Below, one piece after another: positions 57,311 through 64,000 of a DNA stretch of 64,000 nt. Position 1 is the stretch's first letter. Each line of letters opens with the position of its first letter. A program made the position numbers and the translations under genes. The notes under the pieces were generated by a model that had not been told where the DNA came from, searched no databases, and saw only the letters and a program-made list of their open reading frames with translations. The DNA comes from Roseiterribacter gracilis (GTDB taxonomy: Bacteria > Pseudomonadota > Alphaproteobacteria > BOG-932 > Roseiterribacteraceae), in the NCBI GenBank assembly GCA_018332375.1, contig BOPV01000001.1, forward strand, positions 2,232,001-2,296,000, read 5' to 3'.

Positions 57311-57578
57311 GTTCGAAGCCGCGCTGACAGCGGACACACCACCGCAAGGCTGGTCACGTCCGCTGCAAGCGCTGTGGCATGCGGCGCGTGGCGATTGGAC
57401 CGCGGCGCACGAGCTGGCGCAGGCGGGCGACGACCAGGCGCATGCCTGGGTGCACGCGCATCTGCATCGGATCGAAGGTGATATGTCGAATGCGCGCTAC
57501 TGGTACGGGCGTGCGAAACAACCGGCCGCGGACGGCACGTTCGATGACGAACGCGCCGCAATGGTCGCGAAGCTCTAA
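57297..57578 (+). CDS. Conserved small hypothetical protein
   Basis: A 93-residue soluble protein with the pattern PLQALWHAARGDWTAAHELA and HAHLHRIEGDMSNARYWYGR, a two-helix TPR-like layout recurring in short bacterial hypotheticals. Function unknown. The GTG start lies inside the end of the M28 gene, implying translational coupling. Its stop overlaps the convergent downstream gene by four bases. Confidence 0.75.
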   Translation: MDRSEFEAALTADTPPQGWSRPLQALWHAARGDWTAAHELAQAGDDQAHAWVHAHLHRIEGDMSNARYWYGRAKQPAADGTFDDERAAMVAKL

Positions 57579-57850
57579 CCCTTCCGCTTCTTCCAGAGCG
57601 TTTCGAGCTCTTTGATCTTGGCGTCGACCGCCAGTTTGGTTTCGGCCTTGGCGGCGCGTTCCAGCGCGCCCGGCACTTGGCCCAACTGCGCGCGCAACTC
57701 GGCCAGCTCTTGCGCCATGGCTTCGACCTGACCCGCCAAGGTCGCATTCACCTGCCGCAACCGGTCTTGCTCTTCAACCAGCCGTGCGATCGCACCGACC
57801 CATTCGACAAAGCGTGCGCCGAGTTCCGGCGTTTCTTCTTGTTCGCTCAT
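57575..57850 (-). CDS. Coiled-coil hypothetical protein
   Basis: A 91-residue protein from the ATG at 57850 (ATGA overlap with the upstream gene). Residues about 25-70 form a heptad-rich coiled coil (LVEEQDRLRQVNATLAGQVE), and the C-terminus is basic (LETLWKKRKG). Not recognised as any family. It is translationally coupled to the 214-residue helical protein upstream, so the two may form a complex. Confidence 0.65.
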   Translation of the reverse strand: MSEQEETPELGARFVEWVGAIARLVEEQDRLRQVNATLAGQVEAMAQELAELRAQLGQVPGALERAAKAETKLAVDAKIKELETLWKKRKG

Positions 57851-58491
57851 GCTGCGTGCATCTCGGTCCAGCCTTGCCATTTCGCGCGGGCCTGCCGCGT
57901 CTTCTCCAACGAACGTTCGATCCGTGCGCCGATCGTTTCAACCCGATCGACATTGACACGCAAGACCTCGCTCCACCGTTCCAGCATCGTATCGACCAGC
58001 GGCGTCAGCTCTTCGCCGGTCAAACCAGCCTCTGCAGTCAGGCCGGCTGCGACCCGCACCGAGGCGCATTCCAAGGTCAGCGCCGTGTCGCGTTCCAGCT
58101 CGAACAGACGCACATGTTGCTCGGTGATGCGCGCCAGCTCGTCGCGGCGCGGCGGTGGCAGCGGATCCATCGCGCCGCGCACGCGCGCCAGCGCCGCCAA
58201 TGCGGCATCGTCAGCCGCGCGCCGTGCCGCGAATGCGTCGCCCAACGCGCGCGCCAGCGCCAGCGCGGTGGCTGCGGTCGTCTGATCCTGAAACCGCTCG
58301 CTGACATGTTGGGCGGCACCCGCGAAACGCGTGGTGCGCTCGGCATCGGCGACGAACGCACGCTTGGCGTCGACCACAGCCGCGTCGCGTGCACGTGGAT
58401 CGCGCATGGCGGCGACAAAGCGCGCGGCCAGCGCCGCATCCATCGCAGGCGCTTGGGCCAGCAGCGCGGCCAGCGGTGCTTCGAGCGTCAC
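57847..58491 (-). CDS. Helical hypothetical protein
   Basis: A 214-residue alanine-, arginine- and glutamate-rich protein, entirely helical in appearance, with no signal peptide and no motif I recognise. The GTG start follows the S9 peptidase stop closely. The downstream coiled-coil protein overlaps it by ATGA. Codon composition matches its neighbours. Function unknown. Confidence 0.65.
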   Translation of the reverse strand: MTLEAPLAALLAQAPAMDAALAARFVAAMRDPRARDAAVVDAKRAFVADAERTTRFAGAAQHVSERFQDQTTAATALALARALGDAFAARRAADDAALAALARVRGAMDPLPPPRRDELARITEQHVRLFELERDTALTLECASVRVAAGLTAEAGLTGEELTPLVDTMLERWSEVLRVNVDRVETIGARIERSLEKTRQARAKWQGWTEMHAA

Positions 58492-58504
58492 CTCAGCGCG
58501 CCTC

Positions 58505-60682
58505 TTAACGCGTGGGCGGCGGCGCGGGGTCGGTCCAGCGCATGCCGAGCTGGTCGAACAGAAAGCCCAGCATGTCGGCTTGCTGATCGATCTTCTCGCT
58601 CAACGCGCTGCCGATGCCGTGACCGGAATTGGCGCTGGTGCGCAGCAAGATCGGCTGGTTCGACTTGGTTGCCGCCTGAATCGCGCCGGTGAATTTGCGC
58701 GACTGCATCGGGTTCACGCGACCGTCATTGGCTCCGGTCATGAGCAGCATCGCGGGATAGTTCGTATCGGGCTTGATGCGATGGTACGGCGAATAGGCGT
58801 AGAGCGCCTTGAACTGTTCCTTGTTTTTCACCGAACCGAATTCCGTGACGTTGAATTCGCCGTTCGGATCCAGCTCGACGCGCAGCATGTCGTAAATGCC
58901 GACCGACGAAATGACGGCGCGCGCCAGATCGGGATGCTGCGTCACGGTCGCACCCATCAACAGGCCGCCGTTCGAACCGCCCATTAGCGCCAGCTTGTCG
59001 GATCGCGTATAACCGCGCGCGATCAGATGCTGCGCGGCGGCGTAGAAATCGTCGAACACGTTCTGCTTCTTCAGCAGATTGCCTTCGAGGTGCCATTTCT
59101 CGCCGTACTCGGCGCCGCCGCGAATATTGGCAATCGCATAAACGCCGCCGCCGTCGAGCAGAAGGCGCGTGCGCGGGCCGGCGAAATACGGCTCCTGGTT
59201 CACGCCGTAACCGCCATAGCCGTACAGCAAGGCCGGATTGGTGCCGTCGAGCTTGATGCCCTTCTTGCGGATGATGTTGACCGGAATTTTGGTGCCGTCT
59301 TTCGAGGTCGCGAATTCGCGCACCACTTCGGCATCGTCGAACGTCACCGGGCTGGTAACGGCAAGCTTAGTCTCGTCCGCTTTGCCCGTCGACGCACGCC
59401 AGCGCACGTAATAGCGCGGACGCAGATAGGTCGAGACCGCATAGAGAACGTCGCCGGAGGCCAACGGCTCGATATCATCGACACCGGCAATCTCGGGCAC
59501 CGGCAGAACGCCCTTGGCGTTGCCGTCATGGTCGAACACGCGCACCTGGCTCGGACCGCCGATAATGTCGTGCACGAACAAACGGTCTTTGGTCAGCGCC
59601 AGTGACTTTGCCGCTTCGTTGGTAACGATGGCGACGTTGCTTTCGGCGACGATCACTTTCGCGTTCTTCAACGACGGTTTGTCGAGCGACAGTTTCAGCA
59701 CCTTGCCCATCGGCGCGCTTTGACGGCTGATGGCGTAGATCGCGTTGTCGCCGCCGATCGATGCGGCAACGACCCGGTCTTCAAACCTGGCGAAGCGGAC
59801 CGGTTCGGCGCCGCGCTTCAGCAGCCAATGTTCCCACTCGCCGCCATCGCCCTTCTGCACCGAGGCCAGCACCGTGTCGGCAGCAGCGCGATTGTCGAGC
59901 ACGATTTCCGCGACGCGTGGCAATCCCTGCTTGGCACCCAGCACGACGACGTCTTTCTTCCAGTCGTCGCCGAGTTTGTGGAAATAGGCCTGCTGGTGGA
60001 AATGCCGCTCGCTTTCGGGACGTTCGTCGCCGGGAAAGCGCGTGTACCAGAAGCCGGTGCCGTCGCGCGTCCAGGCGGCGCTGCCGCCCGCGGTCGGATA
60101 TTGCACGCGCGGAATCGGCGCTTCGATTTCTTTGCCGCTGACGACGTCATAGACATGCAGCGTTCCGTCTTCGCTGCCGCCCTGGCTGAGCGACACCGCG
60201 ATCTTGCTGCCGTCGGGTGACGGCACGAACCAATCGATCGCGTAGCCGCCTTTGACGTCGAGCACGTTCGGATCCAGCACGACGCGGCGGCTGTCGGGAT
60301 CGGCATTCTCGTTCAGCACCACCAGCATCGGCTGTTGCTTGGGCGGATCGTTGAACATCGCGAACACGACGCCCGGACGCGGATCGAGCGCGTAGAAGGC
60401 GCTCGATGTCTGTGTGATCAGTTGCGTCAGTTTCGACTTGATACCGGCGCGTGTCGGCAGCGCGTCGAGATAGGAGCGCGCGCGTGCATTCTGCGCGTCG
60501 CTCCATGCTTTGACTTTGGGGTCGTCGGCATTTTCCAGCCAACGATATGGGTCGGCGACGGTCACGCCCTGGATTGTGTCGGTAACGCCGACCGTCGCGG
60601 TCGGCGGCGCGCTTTGATCGGCGGCAAACGCGGCCAACGGCGCAGCGATGCAGGTGGCAAAGGCGAGAACGGGCAGACGCAT
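58505..60682 (-). CDS. Prolyl oligopeptidase family S9A peptidase
   Basis: A 725-residue exported serine peptidase cleaving after proline in short peptides. A signal peptide (MRLPVLAFATCIAAPLAAFA) precedes a beta-propeller and an alpha/beta-hydrolase domain. The catalytic triad is Ser570 (MGGSNGG), Asp653 (GANDGRV) and His688 (SGHGIGS). The ATG at 60682 has a GGAGG ribosome site; a longer open frame upstream is not homologous. It follows the CPCC gene by 40 bases. Confidence 0.95.
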   Translation of the reverse strand: MRLPVLAFATCIAAPLAAFAADQSAPPTATVGVTDTIQGVTVADPYRWLENADDPKVKAWSDAQNARARSYLDALPTRAGIKSKLTQLITQTSSAFYALDPRPGVVFAMFNDPPKQQPMLVVLNENADPDSRRVVLDPNVLDVKGGYAIDWFVPSPDGSKIAVSLSQGGSEDGTLHVYDVVSGKEIEAPIPRVQYPTAGGSAAWTRDGTGFWYTRFPGDERPESERHFHQQAYFHKLGDDWKKDVVVLGAKQGLPRVAEIVLDNRAAADTVLASVQKGDGGEWEHWLLKRGAEPVRFARFEDRVVAASIGGDNAIYAISRQSAPMGKVLKLSLDKPSLKNAKVIVAESNVAIVTNEAAKSLALTKDRLFVHDIIGGPSQVRVFDHDGNAKGVLPVPEIAGVDDIEPLASGDVLYAVSTYLRPRYYVRWRASTGKADETKLAVTSPVTFDDAEVVREFATSKDGTKIPVNIIRKKGIKLDGTNPALLYGYGGYGVNQEPYFAGPRTRLLLDGGGVYAIANIRGGAEYGEKWHLEGNLLKKQNVFDDFYAAAQHLIARGYTRSDKLALMGGSNGGLLMGATVTQHPDLARAVISSVGIYDMLRVELDPNGEFNVTEFGSVKNKEQFKALYAYSPYHRIKPDTNYPAMLLMTGANDGRVNPMQSRKFTGAIQAATKSNQPILLRTSANSGHGIGSALSEKIDQQADMLGFLFDQLGMRWTDPAPPPTR

Positions 60683-60722
60683 GACAACCTCCGAAGACCA
60701 GTTCGAAGGTAGAGAAGCCTTG

Positions 60723-60989
60723 TTACCCAGAAAAGGGCGCGCGACGTCCGATCGCGGCAAGTTGCGCGCGCGGGCTCCAATCGGCTGGCGGTTGTTGTGC
60801 GCCGCGCCATTGCATCCCTTCGGCGATCCAGACCGCACGCCAGCGCGCGTAACTCCAATGACGATCCTCGTCATCGACGCCAAACTGAAAGCCGCAGCAC
60901 GGGCAGAGCTCGAGCGAGCCGTGTCCGCTTGTGTCTTTTGGTGACGAAGTGAGACTTGGAAAGCCGCAAACCGGGCACGTGAAATTCAT
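60723..60989 (-). CDS. CPCC-family cysteine-rich protein
   Basis: An 88-residue protein with cysteines at 5 and 8 (TCPVCGF) and the CPCC cluster at 29-32 (LCPCCGFQFG), followed by DDEDRHWSYARWRAVWIAEG. This is the Cys_rich_CPCC family, of unknown function and probably zinc binding. Its ATG overlaps the stop of the secreted toxin-like gene (ATGA), so the two are produced together. No signal peptide: cytoplasmic. Confidence 0.85.
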   Translation of the reverse strand: MNFTCPVCGFPSLTSSPKDTSGHGSLELCPCCGFQFGVDDEDRHWSYARWRAVWIAEGMQWRGAQQPPADWSPRAQLAAIGRRAPFSG

Positions 60990-61327
60990 TTCAACTGCCC
61001 AGGTTGACGGTCGAAATAATGCGGGTCGCGCGCCACGAACAAGGTGCGAATGCCGCCGTCACGATTGTAGGCGCCGAACAGGCGCGTCGCAGGATCGTAA
61101 GCGCGCATTGTGCCGTCGCGCGCCACTTTCAATGGAATCTCACCGCGTTCTGCGCGCTGCAGCAATCGCGCCGCGAGCTGCACATATTCGCGCGGGCTGC
61201 GCGCACCGACTTCTTCGCCATGTTTGGCAAAGTGTTCGGGCAGGCTGTCCGGCCGCGCCCAATAGGCGTCGCTGGCTGCAGCCGGCGTCGCAAGCAACAA
61301 CAGCGCAAGCAGCAACGCGCGCATCAT
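60986..61327 (-). CDS. Secreted nuclease-toxin-like small protein
   Basis: A 113-residue protein with a signal peptide (MMRALLLALLLLATPAAAS, about 19 residues) and a mature part with the pattern SLPEHFAKHGEEVGARSPRE YV... AARLL, then TMRAYDPATRLFGAYNRDGG and IRTLFVARDPHYF. The H-x3-HG ... EY ... YDP-x-T-x-x-F-x-x-x-x-x-x-G-x-I-x-T layout resembles BECR-fold ribonuclease domains found at the C-termini of polymorphic toxins. The resemblance is by eye. Its start overlaps the YcaQ-like gene (ATGA) and its stop overlaps the CPCC gene. Confidence 0.6.
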   Translation of the reverse strand: MMRALLLALLLLATPAAASDAYWARPDSLPEHFAKHGEEVGARSPREYVQLAARLLQRAERGEIPLKVARDGTMRAYDPATRLFGAYNRDGGIRTLFVARDPHYFDRQPGQLK

Positions 61328-62550
61328 TTCGCAGCCCGCTTCAACGGTTGGGCGAGATCGCCCTTGTTGCCGATCGTGATCTTTTCCAGCCCGATCCAAT
61401 CCGCTAGCGCGCGCAGCTCGGCCAGCAACGCGGATGCAACGACCGCAACGTCAATCCCGGCTTCGCCCCAGGCGCCGTGCACGCGCAGCGTACCGTGCGC
61501 GCGGTCGGATTTGACGTCGACGCGCGCGACCAACCGGTCGCGCAACAGAAACGGCAGCACGTAATAGCCGTGCGTGCGCTTGTGCGCCGGCACGTAGATT
61601 TCGATCCGGTAGCGAAAGCCGAACATGCGCTCGGTGCGGTCGCGCTCCCACACCAGCGGATCGAACGGCGCCAACAGCGCCGCGCCATTGACGCGTTTCG
61701 GCCGCGCCGCCAACGGATCGAGATAAGCTGCGTCGCGCCAGCCTTCGACGGCCACTTTCTGCAACGCGCCGTCTTCGACGAGCTGCGCCACGGCGCGTTT
61801 GGAATCCTCCGGGTTCAAACGAAAATAGTCGCGCAGGTCGCGTTCGGTTGCGATGCCGAACGAACTGGCCGCGCGCTGCACCAAGACGCGATGCGCTTCG
61901 TCTTCGCGCGGCGTCGGCAGATTCAAGATTGCGGCTGGCAGGACACGTTCCGGCAGATCGTAGACGCGTTCGAACCCGCGACGCGTCGCTGTGGTGATCT
62001 CGCCGGCCCAGAACAGGAATTCCAGCGCGCGTTTGCTTTCGTCCCAGCCCCACCACCCGCCGCTGCGTTTGGTGGCGGATTCGATTTCGCCGGCCGAAAT
62101 CGGGCCGCGTGCGCGCACTTCGTCGAGCGCGCGTTTGACGATCTTCTTGTTTTCCAGCCCGAACTTGGCGAGCCCGCTATACATATCCTGCCCGCGCGAC
62201 GCGCGCGCCATGCGCCAGCGCAGCAGCGGCTGCAAGTCCAGCGGTAGCAGCGACGCTTCGTGGCCCCAATATTCGAACAGGCTGCGGTCGCGTTTCGGGC
62301 CCCAAGCGGCGCGGTCGAGAATTTCCGTCGGATACGGCCCAAGACGCGCAAAGAGCGGCAGATAGTGCGCCCGTGCGACGACGCTGACCGAGTCGATCTG
62401 CAACAACTGCGTGCGCGCCAGCACGCGCATCAAATGGCGGCGGTCGAGACGGCCGCTGGGACGCGCCGCCGCAAGTCCTTGCGCTGCGACCGCGATGCGA
62501 CGAGCCTCATTGGCGGAGATACGGTCGAGAATCGGCGGAGGGGCTGACAT
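61324..62550 (-). CDS. YcaQ/AlkX-like DNA glycosylase (winged-helix HTH_42)
   Basis: A 408-residue protein of the HTH_42 family, whose member YcaQ removes interstrand cross-links and bulky alkylated bases. The catalytic Q-x-D motif is visible as QID (residues 51-53, in LLQIDSVSVVARAHYL), which separates the YcaQ/AlkX branch from AlkZ (Q-x-Q). The FEYWGHEASLLP segment and the winged helices follow. It heads a three-gene set coupled by ATGA overlaps. Divergent from the Hsp20 gene. Confidence 0.88.
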   Translation of the reverse strand: MSAPPPILDRISANEARRIAVAAQGLAAARPSGRLDRRHLMRVLARTQLLQIDSVSVVARAHYLPLFARLGPYPTEILDRAAWGPKRDRSLFEYWGHEASLLPLDLQPLLRWRMARASRGQDMYSGLAKFGLENKKIVKRALDEVRARGPISAGEIESATKRSGGWWGWDESKRALEFLFWAGEITTATRRGFERVYDLPERVLPAAILNLPTPREDEAHRVLVQRAASSFGIATERDLRDYFRLNPEDSKRAVAQLVEDGALQKVAVEGWRDAAYLDPLAARPKRVNGAALLAPFDPLVWERDRTERMFGFRYRIEIYVPAHKRTHGYYVLPFLLRDRLVARVDVKSDRAHGTLRVHGAWGEAGIDVAVVASALLAELRALADWIGLEKITIGNKGDLAQPLKRAAK

Positions 62551-62592
62551 CTGCAGCGCCGGAGCCTGCGGGCGGGCGTCGCGGCACGCAAC

Positions 62593-62619
62593 CTTGAACC
62601 GCTGCTTGGGCGACCATAT
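62593..62619 (+). promoter_or_regulatory. Candidate RpoH heat-shock promoter of hsp20
   Basis: CTTGAA at 62593-62598 and CCATAT at 62614-62619 are separated by 15 bases, close to the sigma-32 pattern (CTTGAA, 13-17 bases, CCCATnT). It lies upstream of the small heat-shock gene, giving a leader of roughly 65-70 bases. Confidence 0.65.
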
Positions 62620-62633
62620 TTCTTGAAGCAGGT

Positions 62634-62690
62634 GTCGCCTCCAGGAGGGTCATCTGCCCGTGTTGCTCGCTCGAGATCGAGGAGGCACTT
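62634..62690 (+). promoter_or_regulatory. Possible ROSE-like RNA thermometer
   Basis: The Hsp20 leader contains GCCTCC (about 62636-62641) that can pair with the ribosome-binding GGAGGC at 62681-62686, just before the ATG at 62695. ROSE elements of this kind hide the ribosome site of small heat-shock genes in alphaproteobacteria until temperature rises. Pairing is by inspection and competes with a local CCTCC-AGGAGG hairpin. Confidence 0.4.
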
Positions 62691-62694
62691 CGAG

Positions 62695-63180
62695 ATGACG
62701 ACCCGCTTGTCGCTACTGAACCACCCGCTGGTGCTTGGCTTCGATCACATCGAGCGCACGCTCGATCGCATCGCCAAATCAGCGACCGATGGCTACCCGC
62801 CCTACAATATCGAACAGGTCGGCGAAGACCGGCTGCGCATCACCATCGCGGTCGCAGGCTTCGCGGAACGCGACTTGGCGGTGCAAATCGAAGACAGCCA
62901 GCTCGTCGTGCGCGGCAAGCAGCTGGACGAGCCAAGCCGCGTCTATCTGCATCGCGGCATCGCCGCGCGGCAGTTCCAGCGCAGCTTTGTTCTGGCAGAA
63001 GGAATTGAAGTAACTGGCGCCGCCTTGGCCGATGGTTTGCTTCACATCGACCTGTCGCGACCGGTGCCCGACAGCCGGGTACGAACAGTCGAGATCAAAA
63101 AGGCGACTTCGCGTGTTGAAGGAAATGCAGCCACGATCGACGTGCCCAAAAGCGGACACGGTACTGAGCGAGCCTCTTAA
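62695..63180 (+). CDS. Small heat-shock protein Hsp20
   Basis: A 161-residue chaperone with an alpha-crystallin domain (about 37-135): YNIEQVGEDRLRITIAVAGF, VRGKQ, and the GALADGLLHIDL segment. The C-terminal tail lacks a clear I-x-I anchor. It holds unfolding proteins in solution under heat. The start ATG has a GAGGAGG site nine bases upstream. It is followed after 37 bases by DUF1150, a pairing very common in alphaproteobacteria. Confidence 0.94.
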   Translation: MTTRLSLLNHPLVLGFDHIERTLDRIAKSATDGYPPYNIEQVGEDRLRITIAVAGFAERDLAVQIEDSQLVVRGKQLDEPSRVYLHRGIAARQFQRSFVLAEGIEVTGAALADGLLHIDLSRPVPDSRVRTVEIKKATSRVEGNAATIDVPKSGHGTERAS

Positions 63181-63217
63181 GCGCTGAACCCAGGCGGGAT
63201 CGGCAGGAGTACGAAAG

Positions 63218-63442
63218 ATGACTGATACGCACACCAGATTGTTGCAGAAGCGGTTCACCGACCGCGACTGGCTCGCCTTCGGCGTAAACGAGGTCGCCTA
63301 TGTGCGTCCGCTGACGGTCGACGGTGAACATGTCTACGCCATCCATGGCGCGGACGGCGCACAGCTCGCCGTCGTGCCATCGGCGGAGATCGCGTGGGCC
63401 GCGATGCAGCAGCACGAACTGGAACCGGTCAGCCTGCACTGA
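63218..63442 (+). CDS. DUF1150 family protein
   Basis: A 74-residue protein with the conserved LAFGVNEVAYVRPL and IHGADGAQLAVVPSAEIAWAAM segments of DUF1150. Function unknown; its nearly constant position after Hsp20 suggests a heat-shock link. A strong bidirectional terminator follows seven bases after the stop. Confidence 0.92.
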   Translation: MTDTHTRLLQKRFTDRDWLAFGVNEVAYVRPLTVDGEHVYAIHGADGAQLAVVPSAEIAWAAMQQHELEPVSLH

Positions 63443-63448
63443 ATACGA

Positions 63449-63474
63449 AAAGGGCGGCCAAATGGCCGCCCTTT
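63449..63474. terminator. Bidirectional intrinsic terminator
   Basis: AAAGGGCGGCC (63449-63459) pairs perfectly with GGCCGCCCTTT (63464-63474) around a four-base loop. A-runs on one side and T-runs on the other serve both the plus-strand Hsp20-DUF1150 transcript and the minus-strand ptsN transcript. Confidence 0.93.
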
Positions 63475-63504
63475 GATGTTCTGAGATAGATCGATCGCGC
63501 GTTG

Positions 63505-63966
63505 TTACGCGGCGGTACGATCTTCGACTTGGTTCATCAGCGCGAAGATCGCATCCGCGCCCGTCGAGCCGCGCATCTTCTCGCACAACATGCGATCGCG
63601 CAGCAGGCGCGAAACTTTCGCCAGCGCTTTCAAATGATCGGCGCCGCAATCCGACGGCGCCAACAACAAGAACACGAGATCCACCGGCTGCTCGTCGATC
63701 GAGTCGAAATCGATCGGGCGTTCCAGGCGCGCGAACACGCCATAGACGCGATCGAGCGCGGGAATTTTACCGTGCGGAATTGCGATTCCATGGCCAATGC
63801 CCGTCGTGCCGAGCCGCTCGCGTTCGAGCAGCACGTCAAAGATGACGGATTCGTCTTGGCCAGTGAGATCGGCGGCTTTGCGAGCCAGCTCTTGAAGTAC
63901 CTGCTTTTTCGAGCCGGCCTTCAAACTCGGGATCACGCAATCAGGCGTGAGATGGTTCAACAGCAT
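63505..63966 (-). CDS. ptsN: PTS nitrogen-regulatory EIIA component
   Basis: A 153-residue EIIA-Ntr, the terminal phospho-acceptor of the regulatory PTS, controlling potassium and nitrogen responses in proteobacteria. The phosphorylated histidine is His65 in GIGHGIAIPHGKI. It belongs functionally with the HPr, EIIA, HprK and RapZ genes at 15-17 kb. The ATG lies 35 bases from the window edge, so its promoter is mostly outside. Confidence 0.96.
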   Translation of the reverse strand: MLLNHLTPDCVIPSLKAGSKKQVLQELARKAADLTGQDESVIFDVLLERERLGTTGIGHGIAIPHGKIPALDRVYGVFARLERPIDFDSIDEQPVDLVFLLLAPSDCGADHLKALAKVSRLLRDRMLCEKMRGSTGADAIFALMNQVEDRTAA

Positions 63967-64000
63967 TCGGTCATTGCGCCGCCTGGGTTCAGGCAGCGCG

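Overview
Organism: a GC-rich alphaproteobacterial chromosome segment. Diagnostic blocks are ahcY-HPr-EIIA-rapZ-short hprK-chvG-chvI, aroA-cmk-rpsA-ihfB-lapA-pyrF, trpB-trpA-accD-folC, tsaE-nucleotidyltransferase-addB-addA-trxA, and Hsp20-DUF1150-ptsN. The Entner-Doudoroff operon, secreted peptidases and pectin-type esterases suggest a free-living heterotroph. I cannot place it below class. No phage, insertion sequence or CRISPR array was seen, and no gene-free stretch exceeds about 300 bases. Layout: 1-8.1 kb (minus) holds the end of trxA, the AddAB recombination nuclease, a MurU-like nucleotidyltransferase and TsaE. 8.3-11.2 kb (plus) holds a thioredoxin-reductase-like ferredoxin-NADP reductase, a DedA protein and a diguanylate cyclase. 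11.2-19.6 kb (minus) is a signalling block: ChvI/ChvG, HprK, RapZ, EIIA, HPr, a PAS protein, AhcY and a DivL-like kinase whose phosphoacceptor histidine is tyrosine. 19.8-23.6 kb is an iron-uptake pair (PiuC-like dioxygenase and TonB receptor) with a divergent DUF1275 protein. 23.5-27.8 kb is trpB-trpA-accD-folC. 28-44.4 kb separates trpB from trpF and carries accessory genes: an orphan MacB/FtsX-type permease, the zwf-pgl-edd-eda-hexR operon with a candidate HexR operator, a decarboxylase/MddA-like methyltransferase pair, a large LuxR-type ATPase regulator, an overlapping nucleotidyltransferase/metallophosphoesterase pair, a membrane protein and a LysR regulator. 44.5-53.7 kb resumes the conserved core (trpF, pyrF, lapA, ihfB, rpsA, cmk, aroA) with an EmrAB-type efflux pair inserted. 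53.8-57.6 kb (plus) holds a zinc-ribbon acidic protein, tRNA-Ala, two tandem SGNH esterases, an M28 peptidase and a small protein. 57.6-62.5 kb (minus) holds two unknown proteins, an S9 prolyl oligopeptidase, and an overlapping trio of YcaQ-like glycosylase, secreted nuclease-toxin-like protein and CPCC protein. 62.6-64 kb holds heat-shock Hsp20 with a candidate RpoH promoter and RNA thermometer, DUF1150 and ptsN. How they fit: carbon and nitrogen PTS signalling (HPr, EIIA, HprK, RapZ, PtsN) sits beside envelope/acid sensing (ChvGI), cell-cycle signalling (DivL-like) and methyl-cycle turnover (AhcY). Sugar catabolism through the Entner-Doudoroff route appears self-regulated by HexR. The best candidates for undescribed biology are the nucleotidyltransferase/metallophosphoesterase module, the toxin-like/CPCC pair behind YcaQ, the decarboxylase/MddA pair, and the tandem esterases of which the second has lost its signal peptide core.
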